From: Haematobia irritans | Taxonomy: Eukaryota > Arthropoda > Insecta > Diptera > Muscidae | Direction: 5' to 3' | Length of the DNA: 64,000 nt | Assembly (NCBI RefSeq): GCF_050003625.1 | Contig: NC_134400.1 | Coordinates: 43,696,557-43,760,556 of the forward strand | Shown: positions 22,939 to 34,587 of the stretch, piece by piece | Layout: each line of letters starts with the position of its first letter | Numbering within the stretch: position 1 is the first letter of the stretch | Notes under the pieces: model-generated | Seen by the model: the letters and a program-made list of their open reading frames with translations, nothing else | Told to the model about the DNA's origin: nothing | Databases searched by the model: none | Position numbers and translations under genes: made by a program

Positions 22939-25092
22939 AAGGTATTAAAAACCTGTAATTTTGATGATAAAAAGGTCATAAAAACGTAAATAGTCTTGTT
23001 GAAAGAAAGCCAATTTATAAAAAAAACTTACCAATTCTCTATTTTGTAAATTTGTTCGAATCCATCTGGAGTTGCTCTGAAATTAAATATTGTTTTTACA
23101 ACAAAGAAAAAACTTTAAACTGGTTTCCAAAAAACTTAATTAACAAATAATAATATACATAAAAAATATTCTTTTTAAAAGAAAGTCATATTAAAAAAAT
23201 ACTTACCAATTTATGAATAAACTATACGCTGAGATATAACAAAAATTTTCCAAATTCATCTGGAATTGAATATTAATTTTTTACATAGAATAATAAAAAT
23301 TTCAATACACTTTCAATTTCAATTTCCTAAGTATTCGTAATAACTTTTTTCTAAACTACCGATAAAATATTAATAACTTTCATTTAAAAGGTTTAATAAA
23401 CAAACACCAATATATGTCACAAAATGCAAAATATTCCATGCCTTTATATTCTCTTGTTGCATACCTACTCAAAAGATGCAACAGCCCACGCCAACGCCAA
23501 CTATACAACTGAAGCATGCCAAACAAAACCAAGCAATGCCAAAACATCCCTACAACAACAAAAACACATGTGCCTTTATTGTAAACAACACCTCATCCAG
23601 CCAAATAAACCCTCCGCGAATAACAAACACACACACACACAAACCACTAAATGAATAAAAATAAAAACAACCCCACGCTCATGTATACACAACAAAACTC
23701 AAGTAACATCATCTTTACATTATTCACATTCCACTATGCCGATAAAGATCTCTGTACTATGCATAAGTTCATCGCATCTGCTGACAATTTACTCTAAGAA
23801 TAATATTCGTAAAGGCACACCAGTTTATGAACGATGAAACGTTTAACTTAAAATTTGCAAAATTTTCATGAAATGTTATCTACCATTTTTGACGAAAATG
23901 TCTATAAATTTAATTACATGTGAACTAAAAATATTTCATTGGGTAATTTTTTGCCAACAATTATTAACTATAGGAAATGTCAGTAAGAAATTGCTATCCA
24001 CTTTCAAGTTCATTTTTCGTAAAAAAATATTTTCTCATACAAAAAAATCTTATAGTAAATTGCACTTATTATCTAGAAAATACTTTACATTTCACAAGTA
24101 GTTTTATAGCATGACAAACGAATTTTTGACTACCAGTTAAGAAATTTTTTAAGGAAATTTCCATCGTATTTTGTAGGCCATGAACTAAACGACTGCTACT
24201 TAGAATTTGTAAAATTTCCTTTCGAGTAGTTAATTTTCGTTGAAGATACGAAAAATGAACTAAAATTCTGGAAAATTCTTGTAATAAATTATTGTAAAAA
24301 TCTTCTTAAATTTACGAGACACTTTTTTTTCTGTGTATATGGTCGCTAACAAACATACCAAAATTGGTCCAATCACACAAAAATTGGTCCATATCGGTTC
24401 ATAATCATGTTTGCCACTGAGCCAAAAATAATCTACCAAAATTTTATTTCTATAGAAAATTTTGTCAAAATTTTATTTCTAGAGAAAATTTTGTTAAAAT
24501 TTTATTCGGTTCATAATAAAATTTTCATCATTGTCAAAATTTTATTTCTATAGAAAATTTTGTTCAAATTTTATTCGGTTCATAATTATGGTTGCCACTC
24601 GAGCCAAAAATAATCTACCAAGATTTTATTTTTATAGAAATATTTGTCAAAAGTTTATTTCTATAGAAAATTTTGTTAAAATTTTATTTCTGTAGACATT
24701 TTTGTCAAAATTTTCTTTCTATAGAAAATTTTGTGAAAATTTTTATTTCTATAGAAAATTTGGTGAAAATTTTATTTCTATAGAAAATTTTGTTTAAAAT
24801 TTTATTTCTGTAGAAAATTTTGTCAAAATTTTATGTCTACTTTGTCAAACTGAATTATATACGCATTGGATCGATCTTTTTTTTTTTGATTTAATATATA
24901 CCACGTATGGACTTACATACAATTTAGAAGACGGTGTTAGGAGGTTTTAAGATACCTTGCCATCGGCAAGCGTTACCGCAACTCAAGTAATTCGATTGTG
25001 GATGGCAGTGTTTAGAAGAAGTCTCTACGCAATCCATGATGGAGGGTACATAAGCTTCGGCCTGGCCGAACTTACGGCCGTACATACTTGTT

Positions 25093-26042
25093 AAATTTTA
25101 CCTTTCGCCTGGACGGAGATTCGAACCGAAGACCATACAGTTTGTAAACCAACATACTATCCACTGGGCTACGTAGCTGTTATAGTCACCAGTAGACAAT
25201 TATCATTATAAGTTACATTTATATAGCATAGTTTGCAGCACCCACGAGCCCATGCAAACATAATATTATTTAACAGAAACATAAATTTGTTGGCCACGTG
25301 GAGCAGTGTGCGTGTACATAATAAAAAAAAAACTTCAAAAATAAAGGTAATTCAGTAATTCAGGTAAGAAAAAAATGTTTCTATGTCATCATTGTTGATA
25401 CTTATTTCATTTATGGAAGGCGTTTCTGATAAAGTGGATAAAAAAATCGACGACGTCAATCGAATGGCGACGTAAATCGAAGTTTGACGGAACAAAAATT
25501 TTGACGACGTAAATCGAAACAACGTAAACCGAGACGACGTAAATCGAGGGATTACTGAATTAATTTTTTTTTAATGAAACTTCGAAATGTGGGTTATTAA
25601 AGATTTACAGTCAGAAACAGTGCTTGATATAAACGAAATGGACTAAGCTTTTGGATCAAATATTATTTTTTTTTTAAACAATTTTGTAACAAAAAAACTG
25701 TTTTTGGTATAAAAGTTTGAAATTTTGGAAGGAATTCAAAAACTCTAACAAAAGAAGAACGTGGAGTCGACTATAAACATACAAAAATAATTTTATAATA
25801 TACACATAAATTTATTTAGGCGTGAACAGTTTTTTACTAGCATTTAACACCATTTTAAATGCATTTAAAACTTATCGTGTTTTGTAATTAATTTCATTTT
25901 TTTTACACTTAAGTACATTTATGTGAAACGAATGGAACATATCGAAAAATGAAACATAGCGTTTACATGTTCAACATCTAACATTTAACATCCTTAATTT
26001 GACGTTCCTGCTAAAAAGCAAAATTTGTTTTCTTTAAATAAT
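25093..26042. mobile_element. V1 continuation with tRNA-like modules
   Basis: It continues the V text after A7, with the minus-strand tRNA-like module at 25100-25180 and a truncated plus-strand module at 25293-25311. The segment 25560-25790 matches V2 (44830-45045). Past 25848 the text departs from V2 at CATTTAACACCAT and may belong to the Harbinger element whose pseudogene follows A8. Confidence 0.65.
25440..25557. repeat. Imperfect repeats of ACGACGTAAATCGA, possible TIR end
   Basis: Five imperfect copies of (A)CGACGTAAATCGA lie in 120 bp, the last followed by GGGATTACTGAATT. Read on the minus strand, CAGTAATCCCTCGATTTACG resembles the pogo/Tigger type of terminus. A matching left end is only weakly visible (GGTAATTCAGTAATTC at about 25350). 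Confidence 0.4.
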
Positions 26043-29000
26043 AACAAGTATATACGGCCGTAAGTTCGGCCAGGCCGAAGCTTATGTACCCTCCATCATG
26101 GATTGCGTAGAAACTTCTTCTAAACACTGCCACCCACAATCGAATTACTTAAGTTGCGGTAACGCTTACCGATGGCAAGGTATCTTAAAACCTCCTAACA
26201 CCATCTTCTAAATTGTATGTAAGTCCATACGTGGTATATATTAAATCAAAAAATATCGATCCAATACGTATATAATTCAGTTTGACAATGTAGACATAAA
26301 ATTTCGACAAAATTTTCTACAGAAATAAAATTTTAACAAAATTTTCTATAGAACTAAAATTTTTCGCAAAATTTTCTATAGAAAAACAATTTTGACAAAA
26401 ATGTCTACTGAAATAAAATTTTAACAAAATTTCCTATAGAAATAAACTTTTGACAAAATTTTCTATAGAAATAAAATCTTGGTAGATTATTTTTGGCTTG
26501 AGTGGCAACCATGATTATGAACCGAATAAAATTTGAACAAAATTTTCTATAGAAATAAAATTTTGACAATGATGAAAATTTTATTATGAACCGAATAAAA
26601 TTTTAACAAAATTTTCTCTAGAAAAAAAATTTGGCAAAATTTTCTATAGAAATAAAATTTTGACAAAACTTTCTATAGAAATAAAAATTTGGTACATTAT
26701 TTTTGGCTCTAGTGGCAACCATGATTATGAACCGATATGGACCAATTTTTGTGTGACTGGACCAATTTTGGTATGGTTGTTAGCGACCATATACTAACAC
26801 CACGTGCCTAATTTGAACCGGATCGGATGAATTTTACTCTTCCAAGAGGTTCCGGGAGGTCAAATCAGGAGAACGTTTTATATGGGGGCTACATATAATT
26901 ATGGACCGATATGGACCAATTTTTGCACGGTTGCTAGAGACCATATACCAATACCATGTACCAAATTTCAGCCGGATCGGATGAAATATGCTTCTCTTAG
27001 AGGCTCCACAAACCAAATCTGGGGATCGGTTTATATGGGGGCTATATATAATTATGGACCGATGTGGACCAATTTTTGCACGGTTGCTAGAGACCATATA
27101 CGAATACCATGCACCAAATTTCATCCGGATCGGATGCAATTTGCTTCTCTTTGAGGCTTCGCAAGCCAAATCTGGAGATCGGTTTATATGGACCGATGTG
27201 GACCAATTTGTGCATGATTGTTAGAGACCATATACCAACACCATGTACCAAATTTCAGCCGGATCGGATGAAATATGCTTCTCTTAGAGGCTCCAAAAGC
27301 CAAATCTGAGGACCGATGCGGACCAATTTGTGCATGATTGTTAGAGACCATATACCAACACCATGTACCAAATTTCAGCCGGATCGGATGAAATATGCTT
27401 CTCTTAGAGGCTCCAAAAGCCAAATCTGAGGATCGGTTTATATGGGGGCTATATATAATTAAGGACCGATATGGACCAATTTTTGCATGGTTATTAGAGA
27501 TCATATACCAACACCATGTACCAAATTTCAGCCGGATCGGATGAAATATGCTTCTCTTAGAGGCTCCACAAACCAAATCTGGGGATCGGTTTATATGGGG
27601 GCTATATAATTATGGACCGATGTGGACCAATTTTTGCATGATTGTTAGAGACCTTATACCAACATCAATGTACCAAATTTCAGCCGAATCGGATGAAATT
27701 TGCTTCTCTTTGAGGCTCCGCAAGCCAAATCTGGGGATCGGTTTATATGGGGGCTATATATAATTATTTACCGATGTCGACCAATTTTGCATGATTGTTA
27801 GAGACCATATACTAACACCATGTACCAAATTTCAGCCGGATCGGATTAAATATGCTTCTCTTAGAGAGGCTCCACAAGCCAAATCCGGGGATCGGTATAT
27901 ATGGGGCTATATATAATTAAGGACCGATATGGACCAATTTTTGCGTGGTTGTTAGAGACCATATACCAGCGTTGCCAATTTAGCTTTTTTCCCGCTAGAT
28001 TTGGCTTTTTTTGAAGACGTTTAGCGGGAAAAAAGTGCATTTAGCTTTTAGCTTTTTTTCTGGCTTTTTTTCATGACCCTTTTAGCTATTTTTGGCTTTT
28101 TTTATTTTCGACATGTTCCTATTGAAATATGGATAAAACTTCGTTTTTATCTAAGTCTTGCTGCCAGAATAAGGTTTTCCGTATATTTCAAAGCTCAATT
28201 GAAGCCTTAATAATTATTCCAGCCATTATGCGGGCATTTTTGCAGCAAATACACCTTGTTGTAAAGTTTTTTTCCTCGTATTCATAAAAGTTATCGTAAA
28301 CTTTAAATCTACTATTACCATACAAATTCCTTATATAAACTGTCAGTAAATTATTAGGAATAATAGCATTTGACTCGTTATCCTTTTTATGTTATTTTAA
28401 TACGTATTCTAAAGTTATTATTATATTACTAAATTAAAATAGTAGATGTGAATTGCTTTGTACACTGAAAAAATATTGTCATGAGGCCAAAGATTTCATG
28501 TCTTTAAAATACGAACGCGAATTTTGGTTATAATAGCATTTGTGAATTTCTCTTATATAAACAGTTTTCCTTGTCCAAAAGCCGATAAAGTCGTTTTGTC
28601 CTTCTAGTTAAGTGATTCAACTTAAAAATGGGTATCTTTTCATGAAATAAGGCTAGGGTCAATTCTAAGAAATTCTTAAAATTAATTAAGTAGTCTTTAA
28701 ATTTGTGGAGTTTTTGTATCTTGACCACAAACCAAAATAGCGTTCAAAAATAGAAGAGGTTTTTCAACATTTTATTTTAAAAACGTATACATACACAGAA
28801 TAATTTCTACTTAAAGTCGAGTCTGAATTTGGAAATTTAAGTTGTCGTTAGCACGTTTTTAAAGCACTGTGATAGCTCATGAAGAAAAAGCTGAAAAAAA
28901 CGAATAAATTCAAATTTTACTCTGAAACAATACCAAAATCATTAGTGTACAAAATCTTTGGAACCGAACATAGAACTAATTAAGGAAATAAAGTTTTGAA

Positions 29001-29810
29001 TGTGGTATTATTTTTTTTAACATCAAAAAAATGCAATAAAAATTCGTAGTGATAGGATCAAAACAAATCTGCTATTTATTAATGGAATGGATTTACATTT
29101 ACGAAAATTGGACAATAGGTTTGTATGGGAAATTTTCGAATAAAAGTTATTCAGTATAAACTTGCAAGACAGTTAGAATGGGTTTTAAATAATATGACAT
29201 AGATTTTCTTACAGTCTCACAGAAATGGAAATAAAATGAATACAATTAAAATAATATGCATTTTACGTGAAATAAAGCCATTAAGTTTGTTAAATTTCAA
29301 TCAAAAATGTGAATTTTTATACAAAAAAATTTAGCTTTTTTTCTAGCTATTTTTTAACATTTTTTAGCTTTTTTTGGCTAGTTTTTTGGACAAATCTAGC
29401 GGTTTTTGGTGAAACAATTCTGGCAACGCTGCCATATACCAACACCATGTACCAAATTTCAGCCGGATCGGATGAAATGTGCTTCTGTTAGAGGCTACAC
29501 AAGCCAAATCTGAGGGTCCCTTTATATGGGGGCTAGACGTGAAAGGGGTCCGATATGGCCCATTTTCAATACCATCCGACCTACACCGATAACAACTACT
29601 TGTGACAAGTTTCAAGTCGATAGCTTGTTTCGTTCGGAAGTTAGCGTGATTTCAACAGACGGACGGACGGACGGACATGCTTAGATCGACTCAGAATTTC
29701 ACCACGACCCAGAATATATATACTTTATGGGGTCTTAGAGCAATATTTCGATGTGTTACAAACGGAATGACAAAGTTAATATACCCCCATCCTATGATGG
29801 AGGGTATAAA
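26043..29810 (+). mobile_element. A8: family A element split by a hAT element
   Basis: Hairpin end AACAAGTATATACGGCCG, minisatellite (26290-26690), linker, monomers from 26745, the hAT element 27967-29431, the last monomer and a terminal domain with a GGAC tract (29658-29676), ending GGAGGGTATAAA. Two monomers at 27191 and 27311 are shortened to a 120-bp spacing by a 33-bp loss. Confidence 0.85.
27967..29431. mobile_element. Non-autonomous hAT element, 1465 bp, 8-bp target duplication
   Basis: The ends CAGCGTTGCCA and TGGCAACGCTG are perfect 11-bp inverted repeats. CCATATAC is duplicated at 27959-27966 and 29432-29439. Without the insert and one copy, the family A monomer reads through exactly (GAGACCATATACCAACACC). 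Eight-bp duplications with CAG.GTTGCCA ends are typical of hAT transposons. The interior is AT-rich with no frame above 66 codons, so it depends on a transposase from elsewhere. Confidence 0.92.
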
Positions 29811-29812
29811 AA

Positions 29813-30568
29813 ATGAATTTTAAAGAAAAACTGATTTTGGGATTGGCTGTTTCAATGAAACAACAGCAAGATATAGTGCAGCTGGTTGAGTTAAGTCAAA
29901 TAATAGCACAAGATGAGGACGACGACGATGTAACATATTTAGAAGCAATTTTATATTCGCCTGAGAGACCATGGATGTTTGTAAGTAAATATTCGCACGT
30001 TTTTTTTTTCAGTGTGATCTTACAAGATGTACACATTTTGCAGCCAAAATATGGACAATTTTGGGAAAGAGATTTTCCAGAAGGTGGGGATGCATTTTTC
30101 AAGGATAAGTCTTCTACACGGATTGCAGAAACAGGATACGTGCTTCCGTTTGGCAATACCACTGGAAAACCGTATTGCGATTGCTCTGTATGCATTGGGC
30201 TCTTCAGGAGAGTATAGAACTATTGGAAGACTTTTTGGTGTTTCCGCTAGTAGTGTATGCAATATCTTGCATGAATTTTGTAAGATTGTTATTAAAGTTC
30301 TTGGTGAAGAGTACCTTCCATCGCAATTTATAACAGAGGAAAAAGTAGATGAATGCGTCAGGGGCTTTGAGAACATTGGATTTCCCCAATGTTTAGGTGC
30401 AGTAGGTAGGCAAAAATGTTGAATGAGAAAGTCAACTGTCTTTATATTTATGTTATAAAGCTGGATATGGCATCGAAGTGAGCCCACCATCGGGAGATGC
30501 TGTGAACTACTTCAATTACAAGGGCTGGTATTCAATAGTACTTTTTGCGTTGCGGACGTTGATTATCG
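29813..30568 (+). pseudogene. PIF/Harbinger transposase, 5' part, decayed
   Basis: The N-terminal exon reads MNFKEKLILGLAVSMKQQQD and continues to PERPWMF. A 63-nt intron (29981-30043, GTAAGT...TTTTGCAG) joins it in phase to PKYGQFWERDFPEGGDAFFKD. After a frame change near 30100-30130 comes DTCFRLAIPLENRIAIALYA, GSSGEYRTIGRLFGVSASSV and ECVRGFENIGFPQCLGAV, the helix-turn-helix and start of the DDE_Tnp_4 domain of Harbinger transposases. A likely 55-nt intron (30406-30460) leads to IEVSPPSGDAVNYFNYKGWY. The first catalytic Asp, expected right after GAV, is replaced by Ala in the spliced reading. A 1-nt loss near 30552 breaks the stretch carrying the second Asp. The 3' exons are missing; the frame stops at a donor-like GTAAGT (30569). 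It lies between A8 and A9. Confidence 0.8.
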
Positions 30569-30773
30569 GTAAGTACTTATGTGTTGTGTATTTGTATTTG
30601 TATTTGTATTTATTGACATAGTAGTACAAAAAATATAAACTTATAAACTGTACTACATTTACATAGAAATAATTTAACAATGTGTAAAAACAGTAGTATT
30701 TAATATTAAACAATTATGCAATCATAACATCTATAAACAAAATCGTCATTATTACAATTATAACATCACATAA
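30569..30773. other. AT-rich remnant after the Harbinger exon
   Basis: It starts with GTAAGTACTTATGTG and a short TTTGTA repeat (30596-30614), then AT-rich DNA. It is probably intron of the Harbinger gene, cut by the A9/A10 insertion. Confidence 0.5.
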
Positions 30774-32833
30774 AACAAGTATATACGGCCGTAAGTTCGG
30801 CCAGGCCGAAGCTTATGTACCCTCCACCATGGATTGCGTAGGAACTTCTACTAAAGGCTGTCATCCACAATCGAATTACTTGGGTTGCGATAACACTTGC
30901 CGATGGCAAGGTATCGTAAAACTTTTTAACACTGTCTTCTAAATTGTAAGTTAGCCCATACGGGGTATATATTAAACAAAAAAAGGCCGATTAAATACGT
31001 ATATAATCTAGTTTGACAAAATTTTCTATAGAAATAAAATTTTGACAAAATTTTCTATAGAAATGAAACCTTGACAAAATTTTCTATAGAAATAAAATTT
31101 TGACAAAATTTTCTATAGAAATAAAAATTTGACAAAATTTTCTATAGAAATAAAAACTTGACAAAATTTTCTATAGAAATAAAATGTTGACAAAATTTTC
31201 TATGGAAGTAAAATGTTGACAAAATTTTCTATAGCAATACAATTTTGACAAAAATTTCTATAGAAATAAAATGTTGACAAAAATTTTGTATAGAAATGCA
31301 ATTTTGACAAAATTTTGTATAGAAATAAAATGTTGACAAAATTTTCTACAGAAATAAATTGTTTACAAAATTTTCTATAGAAATAAAATTTTGACAAACT
31401 TTTCTATAGAAATAAACTTTTGACAAAACTTTCTATAGAAATGAAATTTTAACAAAACTTTCTATAGTAATAAAATTTGACAAAATTTTCTATGGAAATA
31501 AAGTTTTGGTAGATTACAAAATTTTCTATAGAAATAAAATTTTGACAAAATTTTCTATGGAAATAAAATTTTGACAAACATTTGTATAGAAATAAACTTT
31601 TGACAAAACTTTCTATAGAAATGAAATTTTGACAAAACTTTCTATAGTAATAAAATTTGACAAAATTTTCTATGGAAATAAAATTTTGGTAGATTGTTTT
31701 TGGCGATATGGACCAATTTTTGTGTAATAAGTCATCGGCTATATATAACTAAAGACCGATATGGACCAATTTTTACATGGCTGTTAGAGGCCATATATTG
31801 ACAAAATGTACCAAATTTCAACCGTATCGGATGACTTTTGCTCCTCCAAGAGGTTCCGGACGTCAAATCTGGGGACGGTTTATATGGGGGCTATATATAA
31901 TTATGGACCGATATGGACCAATTTTTGCATGGTTATTAGAGGCCGTAAACTAACATCAGGTACCAAATTTCAACCGTATCGGATGAATTTTGCCCCTCCA
32001 AGAGGCTCCGGAGGTCAAATCTGGGGATCGGTTTATATGGGGGCTATATACAATTATGGACCGATATGGACCAATTTTTGCATGGTTGTTAAAAACCGTA
32101 TACTAAGACCACGTACTAAATTTCAACCGGATTGGATGAATTTTGCTCCTCCAAGAGGCTCCGGTGGTCAAATCTGGGGATCGGTTTATATGGGAGCTAT
32201 ATATAATTATGGACCGATATGGACCAATTTTTGCATGGTTGTTAGAGGCCGTATACTAACATCAGGTACCAAATTTCAATCGGATCGGATGAATTTTGCC
32301 CCTCCAAGAGGCTCCGGAGGTCAAATCTGGGGATCGGTTTATATGGGGGCTATATATAATTATGGACCGATATGGACCAATTTTTGCATGGTTGTTAGAG
32401 ACCGTATACTAAGACCACATACCAAATTTCATCCGGATCGGATGAATTTTGCTGCTCCGGGAGGCTCCCCAAGCCAAATTTGGGGATCGGTTTATATGGG
32501 GGCTATACGTAAACGTGGTCCGATATGGCCCATTTTCAATACCATCCGACCTACATCAATAACAACTACTTGTGCCAAGTTTCAAGTCGATAGCTTGTTT
32601 CGTTCGGAAGTTAGCGTGATTTCCACAGACGGACGGACAGCCGGACAGACGGACGGACGGACGGACGGACAGACGGACAGACGGACGGACGGACGGACAT
32701 GCTTAGATCGACTCCGAATTTCACCACGACCCAGAATATATATACTTTATGGGGTCTTAGAGCAATATTTCGATGTGTTACAAACGGAATGACAAAGTTA
32801 ATATACCCCCATCCTATGGTGGAGGGTATAAAA
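30774..32833 (+). mobile_element. A9: family A element, first half of a two-element unit
   Basis: Hairpin end AACAAGTATATACGGCCG, long minisatellite (31017-31690), monomers (31700-32500) and a terminal domain with a long GGAC/AGAC tract (32631-32699). It is almost identical, in reverse orientation, to A12 (42589-44826), but has one 153-bp monomer fewer. Confidence 0.86.
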
Positions 32834-34587
32834 AGATCAATCCAATACGTATATAATTCAGTTTGACAAAGTAGACATAACATTTTGACAAAATTTTCTA
32901 CAGAAATAAAATTTTAACAAATATTTCTATAGAAATAGACTTTTGACAAAATATTCTATAGAAATAAAATCTTGGTAGATTATTTTTGGCTCGAGTGGCA
33001 ACCATGATTATGAACCGAATAAAATTTGAACAAAATTTTCTATAGAAATAAAATTTTGACAATGATGAAAATTTTATTGTGAACCGAATAAAATTTTAAC
33101 AAAATTTTCTTTAGAAATAAAATTTTGACAACATTTTCTATAGAAATAAAATTTTGACAAAATTTTCTATATAAATAAAATTTTGGTAGATTAATTTTGG
33201 CTCTAGTGGCAACCATGGTTATGAACCGATATGGACCAATTTTTGAGTGATTGGACCAATTGTTGTATGGTTGTTAGCGACCATATACTAACACCACGTT
33301 CCTAATTTGAACCGGATCGGATGAATTTTGCTCCTCCAAGAGGCTCCGGAGGTCAAATCTGGAGAACGTTTTATATGGGGGCTATATATAATTATGGAAC
33401 GATCTGGACCAATTCTGGCACGGTTGTTAAAGATCATATACTAACACCATGTTCAAAATTACAACCGGATTGGGTGAAATTTGCTTCTCTTGGAGACTTC
33501 GCAAGCCAAATCTGGGGATCGGCTTATATGGGGGCTATATATAATTATGAACCGATGTGGACCAATTTTTGCATGGTTATTAGAGACCATATAACAATAC
33601 CAAGTACCAAATTTCAGCCGGATCGGATGCAATTTGCTTCTCTTTGGGGCTTCGCAAGCCAAATCTGGAGATCGGATTATATGGGGTCCATATATAATTA
33701 TGGACCGATGTGGACCAATTTTTGCATGGTTATTAGAGACCATATACCAACATCATGTACCAAATTTCAGCCGGATCGGATGAAATTTGCTTCTCTTTGA
33801 GGCTCCGCAAGCCAAATCTGGGGATCGGTTTATATGGGGGCTATATATAATTATGGACCGATGTGCACCAATTTTTGCATGATTGTTAGAGACCATCTAC
33901 CAACACCATGTACCAAATTTCAGCCGGATCGGATGAAATATGCTTCTCTTAGAGGCTCCACAAGCCAAATCTGGGGATCGGTTTATATGGGGGATATATA
34001 TAATTATGGACCGATGTGGACCAATTTTTGCATGATTGTTAGAGACCATCTACCAACACCATGTACCAAATTTCAGCCGGATCGGATGAAATATGCTTCT
34101 CTTAGAGGCTCCACAAGCCAAATCTGGGGATCGGTTTATATGGGGGCTATATATAATTATGGACCGATGTGGACCAATTTTTGCATGGTTGTTAGAGACC
34201 ATATACCAACACCATATACCAAATTTCAGCCGGATCGGATGAAATATGCTTCTGTTAGAGGCTCCACAAGCCAAATCTGAGGGTCCCTTTATATGGGGGC
34301 TATACGTAAAAGTGGACCGATATGGCCCATTTTCAATACCATCCGACCTACATCGATAACAACTACTTGTGCCAAGTTTCAAGTCGATAGCTTGTTTCGT
34401 TCGGAAGTTAGCGTGATTTCAACAGACGGACGGACGGACGGACGGACGGACATGCTTAGATCGACTCAGAATTTCACCACGACCCAGAATATATATACTT
34501 TATGGGGTCTTAGAGCAATATTTCGATGTGTTACAAACGGAATGACAAAGTTAATATACCCCCATCCTATGATGGAGGGTATAAAAA
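32834..34587 (+). mobile_element. A10: family A element without its hairpin end
   Basis: It begins directly with GATCAATCCAATACGTATAT, text normally about 250 bp inside the element, fused to TATAAAAA of A9. Minisatellite, monomers (33230-34270) and a terminal domain with GGAC tract follow. It is the reverse-orientation counterpart of A11 (40269-42378), with one monomer fewer. Confidence 0.84.

Larger units (their letters stand above)
21889..23300. repeat. Four degenerate tandem units inside U2
   Basis: Each unit contains GAAAGAAAGCCAA, ACCAATTCTCTATTA, a GACGCTGAG-like block, CTGAAATTAAATATT, and TGGTTTCCAAAA. Starts are near 21889, 22378, 23001 and 23171. The longer gaps are explained by the MITE at 22088-22373 and the SINE at 22585-22938. 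Confidence 0.65.
21046..24335. mobile_element. U2: 3.3-kb TIR element of the U1 family
   Basis: The left end CACTGAAAAAACAGTGAACC and right end CACTTTTTTTTCTGTG share the U1 terminus. TA at 21044-21045 and 24336-24337 is the target duplication. The monomer text GTGGTGTTAGTA...TATGGTCGCTAAC is restored when the element is removed. The interior is about 75% AT, with four degenerate 170-235-bp tandem units, a piggyBac-like MITE and a SINE. I see no transposase frame longer than 85 codons, so it is non-autonomous or wholly decayed. Confidence 0.78.
19295..25092 (-). mobile_element. A7: family A element split by U2
   Basis: Terminal domain (GTCC tract 19428-19451), nine or more 153-bp monomers to 21045, insertion U2 (21046-24335), the rest of the last monomer, the linker TGCCACTGAGCC, minisatellite (24430-24840), and the hairpin end at 25060-25092. 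It is inserted in V1. Confidence 0.85.
30774..34587 (+). repeat. Left arm of a near-identical inverted pair (A9+A10)
   Basis: The reverse complement of 40269-44826. The monomer translations of the two arms differ by only a few residues over hundreds of codons. The outer limits on both sides coincide with element ends. The central spacer is about 5.7 kb. Confidence 0.85.

Noticed and set aside
22919..22940. Telomere-like CCTAA repeats
   Set aside because: They are the short tail of a SINE flanked by a target duplication. Flies of this group do not use CCTAA telomeres.
23424..23658. Overlapping 76- and 60-codon frames
   Set aside because: Compositional frames in CA-rich DNA inside U2, ending in an ACACAC repeat.
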